From CAXMST01 sp038206985 (GTDB lineage: Bacteria; Actinomycetota; Thermoleophilia; Solirubrobacterales; 70-9), in contig JBBRAH010000005.1 in the NCBI GenBank assembly GCA_038206985.1, positions 44,663-108,662 on the forward strand: a DNA stretch of 64,000 bases, in the 5' to 3' direction. Under the pieces are notes generated by a model that saw only the letters and a list, made by a program, of their open reading frames with translations, had not been told where the DNA came from and made no database searches. This document shows, piece by piece, positions 15,905 through 23,372 of this stretch (positions within the stretch are counted from its first letter, which is position 1; every line of letters starts with the position of its first letter). The translations under genes and the position numbers were made by a program.

Positions 15905-15939
15905 GGTCACTAAACCGCCAAAGTGGCGGTTTAGTGACC
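15905..15939. repeat. Perfect 16-bp inverted repeat
   Basis: Arms GGTCACTAAACCGCCA (15905-15920) and its exact complement (15924-15939) are separated by only AAG. It lies about 90 bp upstream of glpX. The arms contain TAAA/TTTA, unlike the surrounding GC-rich sequence. No U-tract follows on either strand. It could be a dimeric operator or a mobile-element end. Confidence 0.85.
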
Positions 15940-15975
15940 AGTCGTTCCTACCGAAGGGTACCGCCGCCAGAGCAG

Positions 15976-16174
15976 CGCAATCTGACGCGGCTGGGAGCGC
16001 GCGAGGCAAGGAAGAGGTGGGCGATGCGTGCGCCAGCACGTGAGCCCGCCGATGACACAGCATCGCAATCTGACGAGGCTGGGAGTGCGGCTGGCGAGGA
16101 AGAGGCCGGCGCCGTGTGCTCCAGCACACAAGCCGGCCGATGACAAAGCCAGCCGTGCTCCCAGCCCGTCAGAT
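15976..16174. repeat. Tandem 88-bp repeat with inverted third arm; structured fold-back
   Basis: Two copies of an approximately 82-bp unit (15976-16057 and 16064-16145) occur with an exact 88-bp period and no gaps. Each has an internal two-tier hairpin (16016-16050; 16104-16138). A reverse-complement copy of the unit's beginning (16148-16174) follows. It can pair with 16068-16095 over 27 bp with one bulge and two G-U pairs when read as plus-strand RNA. Differences between the copies preserve base pairing in the hairpins. The right arm ends at the stop codon of the leftward gene at 16174. Function unknown: structured RNA or hairpin-type repeat element. Confidence 0.75.
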
Positions 16175-16662
16175 CAGACGGTGCCGGGGGTTTTGCGGAG
16201 ACTCCCCTTCTGTGCCTGCATCGAGCGGGCGATTCCGGACGAAGAGATACCGATGGATGCCAACAGCGCTACGTAGTAGCCGATCTCCTTGGTGATATCG
16301 ATCTCCTCCAGCTGGGCCCCGGGGGGATCGATGACCCCGTTGTAGAGGATCAGCACGAACGCGGTGAAGCCGACGACCATGGTCAGCTCGCCGGGAGCCC
16401 AGCTCAGCTTGTGGCCGCGGACGACGATGTAGGAGAGGATCAAAGGTGCGGCCGCGGCTGCGATCAGCAGCCAGCGCAGCATCGGGAAGGTCTCGAATCC
16501 AGTGCAGGTGTAGTTACCCACACCGCAGACGAATCCCTCGCCCATGTCACGCGCGGGGTTGTCGCCGAGCGTGTACCAGGGCAGGAAGATCAGGCTGAAG
16601 ACGAGGATCGCAGAAGCGATGGCCCCGATGAGCTCCGTGCGGGAAAGCTTGGAGAAGTCCAT
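16174..16662 (-). CDS. Four-helix membrane protein, function unknown
   Basis: A 162-residue protein with four predicted transmembrane helices (about residues 12-33, 64-85, 92-112 and 122-142). A periplasmic loop between helices 1 and 2 contains three Cys residues, possibly including a disulfide pair. PWYTLGDNP near residue 32 is a conserved-looking juxtamembrane motif. I recognise no family with known function. ATG 16662 was chosen because it gives a normal N-terminal helix; an upstream frame to 16710 adds only basic non-conserved residues and would shorten the space to the divergent gene. Its stop overlaps the fold-back repeat. Confidence 0.75.
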   Translation of the reverse strand: MDFSKLSRTELIGAIASAILVFSLIFLPWYTLGDNPARDMGEGFVCGVGNYTCTGFETFPMLRWLLIAAAAAPLILSYIVVRGHKLSWAPGELTMVVGFTAFVLILYNGVIDPPGAQLEEIDITKEIGYYVALLASIGISSSGIARSMQAQKGSLRKTPGTV

Positions 16663-16766
16663 ACCCGCGGCTGAGCCTATACGAACGGGCCACGGAGTTG
16701 CCACACACAACCGTGGCCGGGCACGCCCGGCCCCCTGGGCGGCGGGCGTCAGATAGCCTCGGCGCG

Positions 16767-17720
16767 ATGACTGAACCGACGCAACGCTGGGGACTCACGG
16801 TCCCGCTACCCGGACTGTCCCTGAGCGATCTCGAATCCCCGGTGAAGGCGGCCGAGGCCGCCGGCTACACCGACATCTGGTCCGGCGAGACCCAGCAGGC
16901 CGATGGCTTCACACCGCTCGCGCAGGCCGCCGGGTGGACCGAGAAGGTGCGCCTCGGCACCGGAGTCGTCGGCGTCTTCCAGCGCGGGCCGGCGCTGCTC
17001 TCGATGGAGGCCTCGGCTCTGGCGGACGCCAGCGGTGGCCGGTTCGCCCTCGGCATCGGCTCCTCCTCCAACGTGATCGTCGAACGCTGGAACGGGATCC
17101 CGTTCGAGAAACCCCTGAGCAAGGTCTCCGAGACCATCGACTTCCTGCGTCCGGCGCTCGCCGGGGAGCGAGCGGGGCCTGGTGGCTTCAAGCTCGACCA
17201 GCCCCCGACGGAGCGGGTGCCGATCATCGTCGCCGCGCTGCGCGGCAAGATGCTGGCGCTCGCGGCCGAGAAGGCCGACGGAGCGTTCACCAACTTCCTT
17301 CCCCTGGGCGATCTGGAGCGGGTCACCGAACCCCTCGCCGGGGCCCCGGACGGGTTCGAGTTGCTCTGCCGCTTCTTCTGCATACCCGGGTCCAGGGAGC
17401 AAGCGGAGCCAATCGCCCGGTTCATGTTCGCCTCCTACGCAACGGTGCCGGTCTACGAGCGCTTTTTCCGCTGGCTCGGCCACGGGCCCGCGATCGACGA
17501 GATGGTCTCCGCCTGGAATGCCCGGGATCGGGAGCGCGCCCTGGCGAGCGCGCCCTGGGAGCTGATCGAGGAGATCTTCATCCTCGGCGAGCCCGCCGAG
17601 ATGCGCGAGAAGCTGGACCGTTTCGTCGCGGGCGGCATCACGCTGCCCATTCTCACCCCGATCACCGGGCCGGACGAGATGGTCGAGCTGATCACTGCCC
17701 TCGGTCCGGTCGGCTCCTGA
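16767..17720 (+). CDS. LLM-class F420-dependent oxidoreductase
   Basis: A 317-residue luciferase-like TIM-barrel protein. Landmarks are the opening strand WGLTVPLPGLS, AAEAAGYTDIWSGE, RLGTGVVGVFQRGP, and ASGGRFALGIGSSS before the variable insertion. Such actinobacterial enzymes use reduced F420 (some FMN) for hydride transfer; the substrate cannot be read from sequence. ATG 16767 has TAGCCT (16754-16759) 7 nt upstream, so the mRNA is probably leaderless; a longer TTG frame from 16698 is rejected. The next gene begins inside its stop codon (TGATG), so the two are coupled. Confidence 0.9.
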   Translation: MTEPTQRWGLTVPLPGLSLSDLESPVKAAEAAGYTDIWSGETQQADGFTPLAQAAGWTEKVRLGTGVVGVFQRGPALLSMEASALADASGGRFALGIGSSSNVIVERWNGIPFEKPLSKVSETIDFLRPALAGERAGPGGFKLDQPPTERVPIIVAALRGKMLALAAEKADGAFTNFLPLGDLERVTEPLAGAPDGFELLCRFFCIPGSREQAEPIARFMFASYATVPVYERFFRWLGHGPAIDEMVSAWNARDRERALASAPWELIEEIFILGEPAEMREKLDRFVAGGITLPILTPITGPDEMVELITALGPVGS

Positions 17721-18556
17721 TGGGTACCGACAGCGAGCCCGGCACGACAGACCGGGCGGACGCGGAGAGCGCGGACGACGCCGACGAAGCCGTCGAGGTC
17801 GTCTCCTACGACACCGAGGGCGGCGGCGATCGGCTGACCAAGCTTGCGCGTGGCATGCGCCGCGTCCTGCCCGGCGACAGCTCGTTCGGCGACTCCTTGT
17901 CGACGAGCGGCGATCAGCCGAGCCAATTGCTCGGTCGGCGTCTGGCAGAGCTCAGCGCCGAGCGGCCAAGTGCCCTCCGGGAACTGGGGCTCGGGGCGCT
18001 TCAGGTCTACGAGGCACTCGCCGGCGGGGCGTGGACGCAGAAGGGGGAACAGGAGCTGACCATCGTCTTCACCGACCTTGTCGATTTCTCGGACTGGGCG
18101 CTCGAGGTCGGAGATGAGGCCGCCACGAAGCTGCTGCGAGCCGTGGACGCGGCGATCACGCCGGCACTCGAGATCCACGGGGGCCGGGTCGTGAAGCGCT
18201 TGGGTGACGGCGCGATGGCCACATTCCTCGAACCGGTTAGTGCGGTAGAGGGGGCACTCGCGGCCAATGAGGCGATCCGCGAGCTGGAGATCGAAGGCAC
18301 GACCCCCGTGATGCGCGCCGGCGCCCACCACGGATGCCCCCGCCGGGTCGGACGCGACTACGTCGGGGTGGATGTCAACATCGCGGCGCGCGTAGCGCAG
18401 GCGGCGAAGGGAGACGAGTTGCTGGTCTCGCACACGGTGTGTGAGGCGCTGGATCCGGACCGGTTCAGGACCAAGCGCAAGCTGCTGTTTCGCGCCAAGG
18501 GCGCGCCCAAGGACCTGGGCGTCTACTCGGTCCGCGCCCGGGGCTCCGGGGACTGA
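17720..18556 (+). CDS. Class III adenylate/guanylate cyclase
   Basis: A 278-residue protein. The first ~110 residues are acidic and helical and may be regulatory. A class III catalytic domain spans ~112-275. The metal-binding aspartates are in FTDLVDF (Asp119) and RLGDGAMATF (Asp163). The purine-selecting Lys159 and Asp218 and transition-state Asn220 and Arg224 (DVNIAAR) are present, so it is probably active and makes cAMP. No membrane helix is seen. It is translationally coupled to the LLM oxidoreductase, an unexplained partnership. It ends before a terminator hairpin shared with the convergent transporter operon. Confidence 0.88.
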   Translation: MGTDSEPGTTDRADAESADDADEAVEVVSYDTEGGGDRLTKLARGMRRVLPGDSSFGDSLSTSGDQPSQLLGRRLAELSAERPSALRELGLGALQVYEALAGGAWTQKGEQELTIVFTDLVDFSDWALEVGDEAATKLLRAVDAAITPALEIHGGRVVKRLGDGAMATFLEPVSAVEGALAANEAIRELEIEGTTPVMRAGAHHGCPRRVGRDYVGVDVNIAARVAQAAKGDELLVSHTVCEALDPDRFRTKRKLLFRAKGAPKDLGVYSVRARGSGD

Positions 18557-18569
18557 ATCAGCCCGGGAC

Positions 18570-18599
18570 GGGTGGGGCCGCCTCCCGGCGACCCCACCC
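18570..18599. terminator. Bidirectional hairpin between convergent operons
   Basis: GGGTGGGG (18570-18577) and CCCCACCC (18592-18599) form an 8-bp stem, with further inner pairing possible. It sits in the 53-bp gap between the cyclase stop and the transporter lipoprotein stop. There is no U-tract; the role is inferred from position and stability. Confidence 0.5.
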
Positions 18600-18609
18600 T
18601 GCGACCCGG

Positions 18610-19596
18610 CTAGCTCGTGTAGCCGAACTCGGTCAGGTACTCGGCGGCGACATCGGAGGGCTTCTCCCTGTCGATGTCGACCCGCGCGTTGAGTTCCTGC
18701 ATGACCTCCAGCGAGAGGTTCTCCTGGACGGCCTCGATCGTCGCGCCGAAGTCAGGTCCGGCCCGATCAGCGGCATCCTGGCTGGCGACGAAGAGTACGT
18801 TGCCGGCCGGCAGCACGCCCTTGTCGTCCTCGAGGATCGTGTAGTCGTCCGAGGTCGAAAGCTGGGCGTCGGTCGTGAACACGATCGACAGATCCGCGTC
18901 GTCCTTGTCGAGCACCTCGTAGCGGAGCCCGATGTCCACCGGCGTGAACTTCTGGAACTCGAGCCCGTAGTTCTGCTCGAGCCCGACCAGACAATCGATC
19001 CGCTGGCGGCACTCGGGGGATCCGAACAGGGTCAAATCCTGGGCCTGTCCTTCTAGGTCGGAGATCGAGGTTACGCCGAGCTCGTCAGCCGTCTCGGTCA
19101 GCAGGCCGACCGCGTTGGCGCTCGAGAAGGGCGTCGGCGGGTAGGCCACCAGGCCGAGCTCGTCGAAGTCCTCTTTGGTCTGCTCGAAGGCGTCTTCGGC
19201 GTTGCCCGGCACATCCTCGGGTGCGAAGTCGAAGAACGAGGTCAACGCGGTCGATGTGTACTCCGGGTAGCCGCTGATCGCACCGCTCTTCAGCGCCTTG
19301 AGAGCGACCTGCTCGGAACCGAGGTTGAGATCGGTGGAGACGTCGTAGCCGGCGGCCTCGAGTCCCTGGGCGTAGATCTCGCCGAGCACGATCTGCTCGG
19401 TGAAGTTCTTCGAGCCGACAGTGAGCTCGACGCCGTTGTTGTCCGGGTTTTCGGCAATCGTGCCGCCGCTTTCGGCGCTCCCGGTCGTGCCTTCGGTCGT
19501 GCTGGTGTCGTCATCGCCGCAAGCCGTCACCGCGAATGCGAGGACGAGGGCCGCGAGCAACACAAACAGCGCGCGTGGCCTGATCTGGGTTTCCAT
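18610..19596 (-). CDS. Osmoprotectant/betaine-type ABC substrate-binding lipoprotein
   Basis: A 328-residue lipoprotein: signal peptide with hydrophobic core and lipobox VTAC (Cys about 26), then a Thr/Ser/Glu-rich linker. The OpuAC/OsmX-type binding domain begins with VELTVGSKNFTEQIVLGEI. Family members bind glycine betaine, choline or carnitine in an aromatic cage; EgtU, the ergothioneine-binding domain of EgtUV, belongs to the same fold class. The lipid anchors it outside the membrane. AAGGGAGAA lies 6 nt upstream of ATG 19596. It is the last gene of the egtB-egtD-ABC run, 67 nt after the second permease. Confidence 0.9.
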   Translation of the reverse strand: METQIRPRALFVLLAALVLAFAVTACGDDDTSTTEGTTGSAESGGTIAENPDNNGVELTVGSKNFTEQIVLGEIYAQGLEAAGYDVSTDLNLGSEQVALKALKSGAISGYPEYTSTALTSFFDFAPEDVPGNAEDAFEQTKEDFDELGLVAYPPTPFSSANAVGLLTETADELGVTSISDLEGQAQDLTLFGSPECRQRIDCLVGLEQNYGLEFQKFTPVDIGLRYEVLDKDDADLSIVFTTDAQLSTSDDYTILEDDKGVLPAGNVLFVASQDAADRAGPDFGATIEAVQENLSLEVMQELNARVDIDREKPSDVAAEYLTEFGYTS

Positions 19597-19663
19597 CGTG
19601 TTCTCCCTTGCTTATTGCTTGGTTCATTGCCCGGCGCAACTTGGCGACGGAAGTGTCCGAATC

Positions 19664-20401
19664 CTATGCCGTTACCCCGGCGGCATTCTGCTCAAGCACC
19701 AGACCCTCCGGGGTGAGCCGGCGCTGCAGCCCGGCCAGCAGCAGCTCGACCGTCAGTGCCAGTAGCGCGACGAGCAGCGCCCCGGCGAGCACGCCGTCGT
19801 TGCCATAGACGTTGACGTTGATGATGAAGTCGCCGAGCGTCAGCACGCCCGCGAGCGGCGCGATCGTCGCCGTGGCGATGATGTTGGTGGCCGCGGTCCG
19901 GACCCCGCCCATGATCGTCGGGATCGCGAGCGGCAGCTCAACCTTGCGCAAGATCTCGAACTCGGTCATTCCCATCCCCCGTGCGGCATCGATCGCACCT
20001 TGCGGCGCCTGGCGCATCGCGACGAATGCGTTGGTCAGGATCGGCGGGATTCCGAGGACCATCAGCGCGATCGTGACGTTGAGCATGCCGACACCGATGA
20101 ACGCGGCCATGAACGCGATCAACGCCAACTCCGGGATCGCCCGGCCGGCGTTGCCGATCGCCACCGCGAGGAACTCCCCGGTGCCGCGATGGCCCAGATA
20201 GAGACCAACCGGCAGGGCGAGCGCGAGCGCGAGCAGCAGCGCGAGCGCGCTGACCTCGATCTGCTTGGCCATCAGCTCCCAGCACTGCGCGAGCCCGCCG
20301 ACCTCGATGCCGCCGCCGACAGCCGGCCGCGGTTGGAGGATGAAATCGATCGCGCCCTCGAAGGAGTCGAGTAGACCAGCGACCGGCAGCTGCAAGGGCA
20401 T
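19664..20401 (-). CDS. ABC transporter permease (Opu/Egt type), second
   Basis: A 245-residue permease with five to six membrane helices and the ATPase-coupling EAA-type loop near the sequence DAARGMGMTEFEILRKVELPLA. It is typical of OpuCB/OpuCD-like permeases (about 210-240 aa). The N-terminus carries about 50 extra residues before the first core helix. ATG 20401 overlaps the stop of the preceding permease (TGATG), so it is translated in tandem. It would form a heterodimer with the first permease. Confidence 0.9.
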   Translation of the reverse strand: MPLQLPVAGLLDSFEGAIDFILQPRPAVGGGIEVGGLAQCWELMAKQIEVSALALLLALALALPVGLYLGHRGTGEFLAVAIGNAGRAIPELALIAFMAAFIGVGMLNVTIALMVLGIPPILTNAFVAMRQAPQGAIDAARGMGMTEFEILRKVELPLAIPTIMGGVRTAATNIIATATIAPLAGVLTLGDFIINVNVYGNDGVLAGALLVALLALTVELLLAGLQRRLTPEGLVLEQNAAGVTA

Positions 20402-21138
20402 CAGCTCACCCGAGCCCGGCGCCACGGCGTGAGCAGTCGCTGGGCGAGCAGCAAGAGGCCGTCGAAGGCGACCGCGATCAGGATCGCGAGTGAGCCGGCC
20501 ACCACGATGCCCGTCTTGAAGGCGATGTTGTTGTAGATCTCGGCCCCGAGTCCGCCGGCCCCCGCAAACACCGCGAGGGTCGCGATCGCGACCGTCGAGA
20601 CCGTGGCGATCCGCAGCCCGGCAACGATCTCGGGCAGCGCCAGCGGCAATTCGACCCGCCACAGCAACTGCCGCGAGGTCATCCCCATGCCACGACCGGC
20701 CTCCTTCGTCGCCTCCGGGACATTGCCCAGGCCGAGCACCATGTTGCGATAGATGATCTGCAGCGAGTAGAGCGTCAGGGCGATGATCGCCGTGGTCGTG
20801 CCGCGCCCCGTGATTGGCAGCAGGAGGAGGAAGAGGGCGATGCTGGGCACGGTGTAGATCGCTCCGGTGATCCCGGTGACCGCCGGGACCAGCCAGCGCT
20901 TGCCGTGGGAGATCAGCGCCAGCGCGAAGGCGAGCAGAAAGCCGGCGAGGACCGAGACCCCGACCAGCACGAGGTGTTCGAGCATCGGGTTGACGTAGCG
21001 GTCGAAGTTGTCGATGGCCCACCCCACGCAGACCGTGTCATTGAGCGCTTCGCAAGGCGGCTCGGCGTCCGGATCGCGGAGGAAGCTTTCGGGAATCTCG
21101 CCGGCCTGGGCGAGCAGCGGCACGGCTCCGGCGAGCAT
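20401..21138 (-). CDS. ABC transporter permease (Opu/Egt type), first
   Basis: A 245-residue permease. A hydrophobic N-terminal segment resembling a signal sequence is followed by an external part with two Cys (EPPCEALNDTVCVGW), then the permease core with the coupling loop EATKEAGRGMGMTSRQLLWRVELPLALP and the late helix with AGAGGLGAEIYNNIA. It overlaps the ATPase stop (TGATG) and the next permease start, giving a fixed stoichiometry through coupling. It pairs with the second permease in the inner membrane. Confidence 0.9.
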   Translation of the reverse strand: MLAGAVPLLAQAGEIPESFLRDPDAEPPCEALNDTVCVGWAIDNFDRYVNPMLEHLVLVGVSVLAGFLLAFALALISHGKRWLVPAVTGITGAIYTVPSIALFLLLLPITGRGTTTAIIALTLYSLQIIYRNMVLGLGNVPEATKEAGRGMGMTSRQLLWRVELPLALPEIVAGLRIATVSTVAIATLAVFAGAGGLGAEIYNNIAFKTGIVVAGSLAILIAVAFDGLLLLAQRLLTPWRRARVS

Positions 21139-22340
21139 CAGCCCGCCTCCTCCAGTGCCCGCTCACCTGCACCGCGTTCCTCAACGAAAGCCTCGTCGGA
21201 GGTGAGGAACTCGGAGATGATCTCAACCGAGAGCACGCCGGCGATGCGACCGTCACCGTCAACCACCGGGGCATATCGGGTCTCCGCCTGCAGTAAGTCG
21301 GAGAGGCCGTCCCGCAGCACATCGTGAACGTCGAGCACCGGCGATGCCGAGGTCCCCGGTTCCGCCGGGACCTCGGGCAGGTTGAGATCGGACCCCGACA
21401 GCCAGCCGAGCGGCCGACGCTCTGAGTCGACGACCAGCGCATAGGGAACCTCGGCGTCGGCGAGCTTTGCCTCGACCTCGGATGTGGCCTGACCGACAAA
21501 GGCAAGCGGCGCCTGCCAGAGATCAATGTCGCCGACCCGCATCAGGGCGAGGCGCTTGAGCGCCCGGTCGGCGCCGACGAAGTCCTCGACGAAAGCGTCG
21601 GCCGGCGCCATCAGCAGCTCGGCCGGCGTCGCGAACTGCGCCAGCCGGCCGCCCTCTCTGAGCACAGCGATGCGATCGCCCATCTTGATCGCCTCGTCGA
21701 TGTCATGGGTGACGAAGAGCACCGTCTTACGAATCTCGGCCTGCAGCCTGAGGAACTCGTTCTGCAGCCGCTCCCGGTTGATCGGGTCGATCGCCCCGAA
21801 GGGCTCATCCATGAGCATCACCGGTGGGTCGGCGGCCAGCGCCCGGGCCACCCCGACCCGCTGCTGCTGCCCGCCGGAGAGCTGGGCCGGGTAGCGATCC
21901 GCCATCTCCGGATCGAGCGAGATCAGCTCCAGGAGCTCGCCTACGCGGGCCTCGATCCGATCGCCCTCCCAGCCGAGCAGCCTGGGAACAGTGCCGATGT
22001 TGTCGCCGATCGTCCGATGCGGAAAGAGGCCAATCTGCTGGATCACGTAGCCGATCTCACGGCGCAGCTGCGCCGGTGGGCGATCGGCTACGGAGCGGCC
22101 GCCGATCATGATCTCACCCTCGGTGATCTCGACGGTCCGGTTGACCATGCGCATCGCCGTGGTCTTGCCACAGCCGGATGGACCCACGAGCACGCAGATC
22201 TCGCCGGCGAGAACCTCGAGCGTGAGATCCTTGACCGCGAAGTCCTCCGCGCCGGCGTAGCGTTTGCCGACGCCATCGAAGACGACGGCCGAGGTCTGCT
22301 CGCCGTGGTCGGTATCGCTCTGGGACTCGCCCTCACCCAC
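21138..22340 (-). CDS. Osmoprotectant-type ABC ATPase with tandem CBS domains
   Basis: A 400-residue ATPase like OpuCA/ProV. Walker A GPSGCGKTT is near residue 53. Q-loop QQIGLFPH, signature LSGGQQQRVGVARAL, Walker B VMLMDEPFGAID and switch His follow. Residues ~270-390 hold two CBS repeats (one with PYALVVDSERRPLGWL, one with RYAPVVDGDGRIAGVLS). In OpuCA proteins CBS pairs sense ionic strength or c-di-AMP. It starts with GTG 42 nt after egtD, so it is probably in the same transcript. The C-terminal acidic tail resembles the anionic tails of OpuA-type ATPases. Confidence 0.92.
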   Translation of the reverse strand: MGEGESQSDTDHGEQTSAVVFDGVGKRYAGAEDFAVKDLTLEVLAGEICVLVGPSGCGKTTAMRMVNRTVEITEGEIMIGGRSVADRPPAQLRREIGYVIQQIGLFPHRTIGDNIGTVPRLLGWEGDRIEARVGELLELISLDPEMADRYPAQLSGGQQQRVGVARALAADPPVMLMDEPFGAIDPINRERLQNEFLRLQAEIRKTVLFVTHDIDEAIKMGDRIAVLREGGRLAQFATPAELLMAPADAFVEDFVGADRALKRLALMRVGDIDLWQAPLAFVGQATSEVEAKLADAEVPYALVVDSERRPLGWLSGSDLNLPEVPAEPGTSASPVLDVHDVLRDGLSDLLQAETRYAPVVDGDGRIAGVLSVEIISEFLTSDEAFVEERGAGERALEEAG

Positions 22341-22382
22341 CGCGGGCAGCCTATAGAGCGCACGAGGCGCTGGGGGCCCGGC

Positions 22383-23372
22383 TCAGGCGGGCCGTGCCAG
22401 CGAGAGCGCGAACTGCTGCCCGGCATCAGTCCAGAACTCGGCCAGGCGCAGCCCTGCCTCACCGAGCGAGCGCTCGAGGCTTTCCCGCGTGAACTTGCAG
22501 GAGAGTTCGGTGCGCATCTCCTCGCCCTCGGCGAAGCCGACCTCCAACTCGAGATCGGCGAGCGCGACCCGCTGGTCGAGTAGCGAGCGCAAGCGAATGT
22601 CGATCCGCTCCTCCTCGCTGTCGTAGAAGGCGTAGTGCTCGAAACCATCGAGGTCGAAGTCAGCCCCGAGTTCGCGGTTGAGCACGGTAAGGACGTTCTT
22701 GTTGAAGCGCGCGGTGATCCCCGCCGAGTCGTTGTACGCGGCCTCCAGGCGGGCCGGGTCCTTGACCAGATCGGTGCCGAGCAGAAGTGTGTCCATCGGA
22801 CCCAGCATCGCCCCGATCCGCCGTAGGAAGGCAACCCGCTTGCCGGGCGGGAAGTTTCCGACCGTGCCCCCGAGGAAGGCGATCATCCGCCGCTGCCCCC
22901 AGGCAGGCAGCCGCTCGAGGTCGTTCTCGAAATCGCAGATCACGCCGTGGACACGCAGACCGGGGTACTCGTCCACAAGCTCGGCGGCTGTCTGCCGCGT
23001 GATCTCCTCGGAGATGTCAACGGGGACGAAAGTGTGCAGCGAGCCGGCGTCGCGCATCGCATCCAGCAGTGTGCGGGTCTTCGACGCCGAGCCGGATCCG
23101 AGTTCGATCAGACACTGCGGGTCGGCCGCCGCGACGATCGCGGCGCCCTCGCTCCTGAGGATCGAGCGCTCGGCGCGGGTCGGGTAGTACTCCGGCAACT
23201 CGGTGATCTGCTCGAAGAGTTGCGAGCCGAGCTCGTCGTAGAAATACTTCGGAGGCAGCTGCTTGAAGGGCAGGCTGAGACCCGTGCGAGCGTCGGTGGC
23301 GAGGCCGGAGACCGGCCCGGCGCCGTCGAGGCGCACGTCGATCTGGATCTCGGAGGTAGCCGGCCCGCTCAT
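22383..23372 (-). CDS. egtD: L-histidine N-alpha-methyltransferase EgtD
   Basis: A 329-residue SAM-dependent enzyme that trimethylates histidine to hercynine, the first step of ergothioneine synthesis. It has PPKYFYDELGSQLFEQITEL and YYPTRAE near the N-terminus, the SAM motif IELGSGSASKTR, GGTVGNFPP (Asn contacting the histidine amino group in characterised EgtD) and AAYNDSAGITARFN. EMRTELSCKF carries the Glu/Ser pair that binds the imidazole. All are consistent with an active EgtD. ATG 23372 overlaps the egtB stop as ATGA; GGTGG lies upstream. Coupled to egtB. Confidence 0.95.
   Translation of the reverse strand: MSGPATSEIQIDVRLDGAGPVSGLATDARTGLSLPFKQLPPKYFYDELGSQLFEQITELPEYYPTRAERSILRSEGAAIVAAADPQCLIELGSGSASKTRTLLDAMRDAGSLHTFVPVDISEEITRQTAAELVDEYPGLRVHGVICDFENDLERLPAWGQRRMIAFLGGTVGNFPPGKRVAFLRRIGAMLGPMDTLLLGTDLVKDPARLEAAYNDSAGITARFNKNVLTVLNRELGADFDLDGFEHYAFYDSEEERIDIRLRSLLDQRVALADLELEVGFAEGEEMRTELSCKFTRESLERSLGEAGLRLAEFWTDAGQQFALSLARPA

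Noticed and set aside
15976..16174. CRISPR array
   Set aside because: The repeat unit is about 82 bp, only two direct copies exist, there are no spacers, and no cas gene is near.
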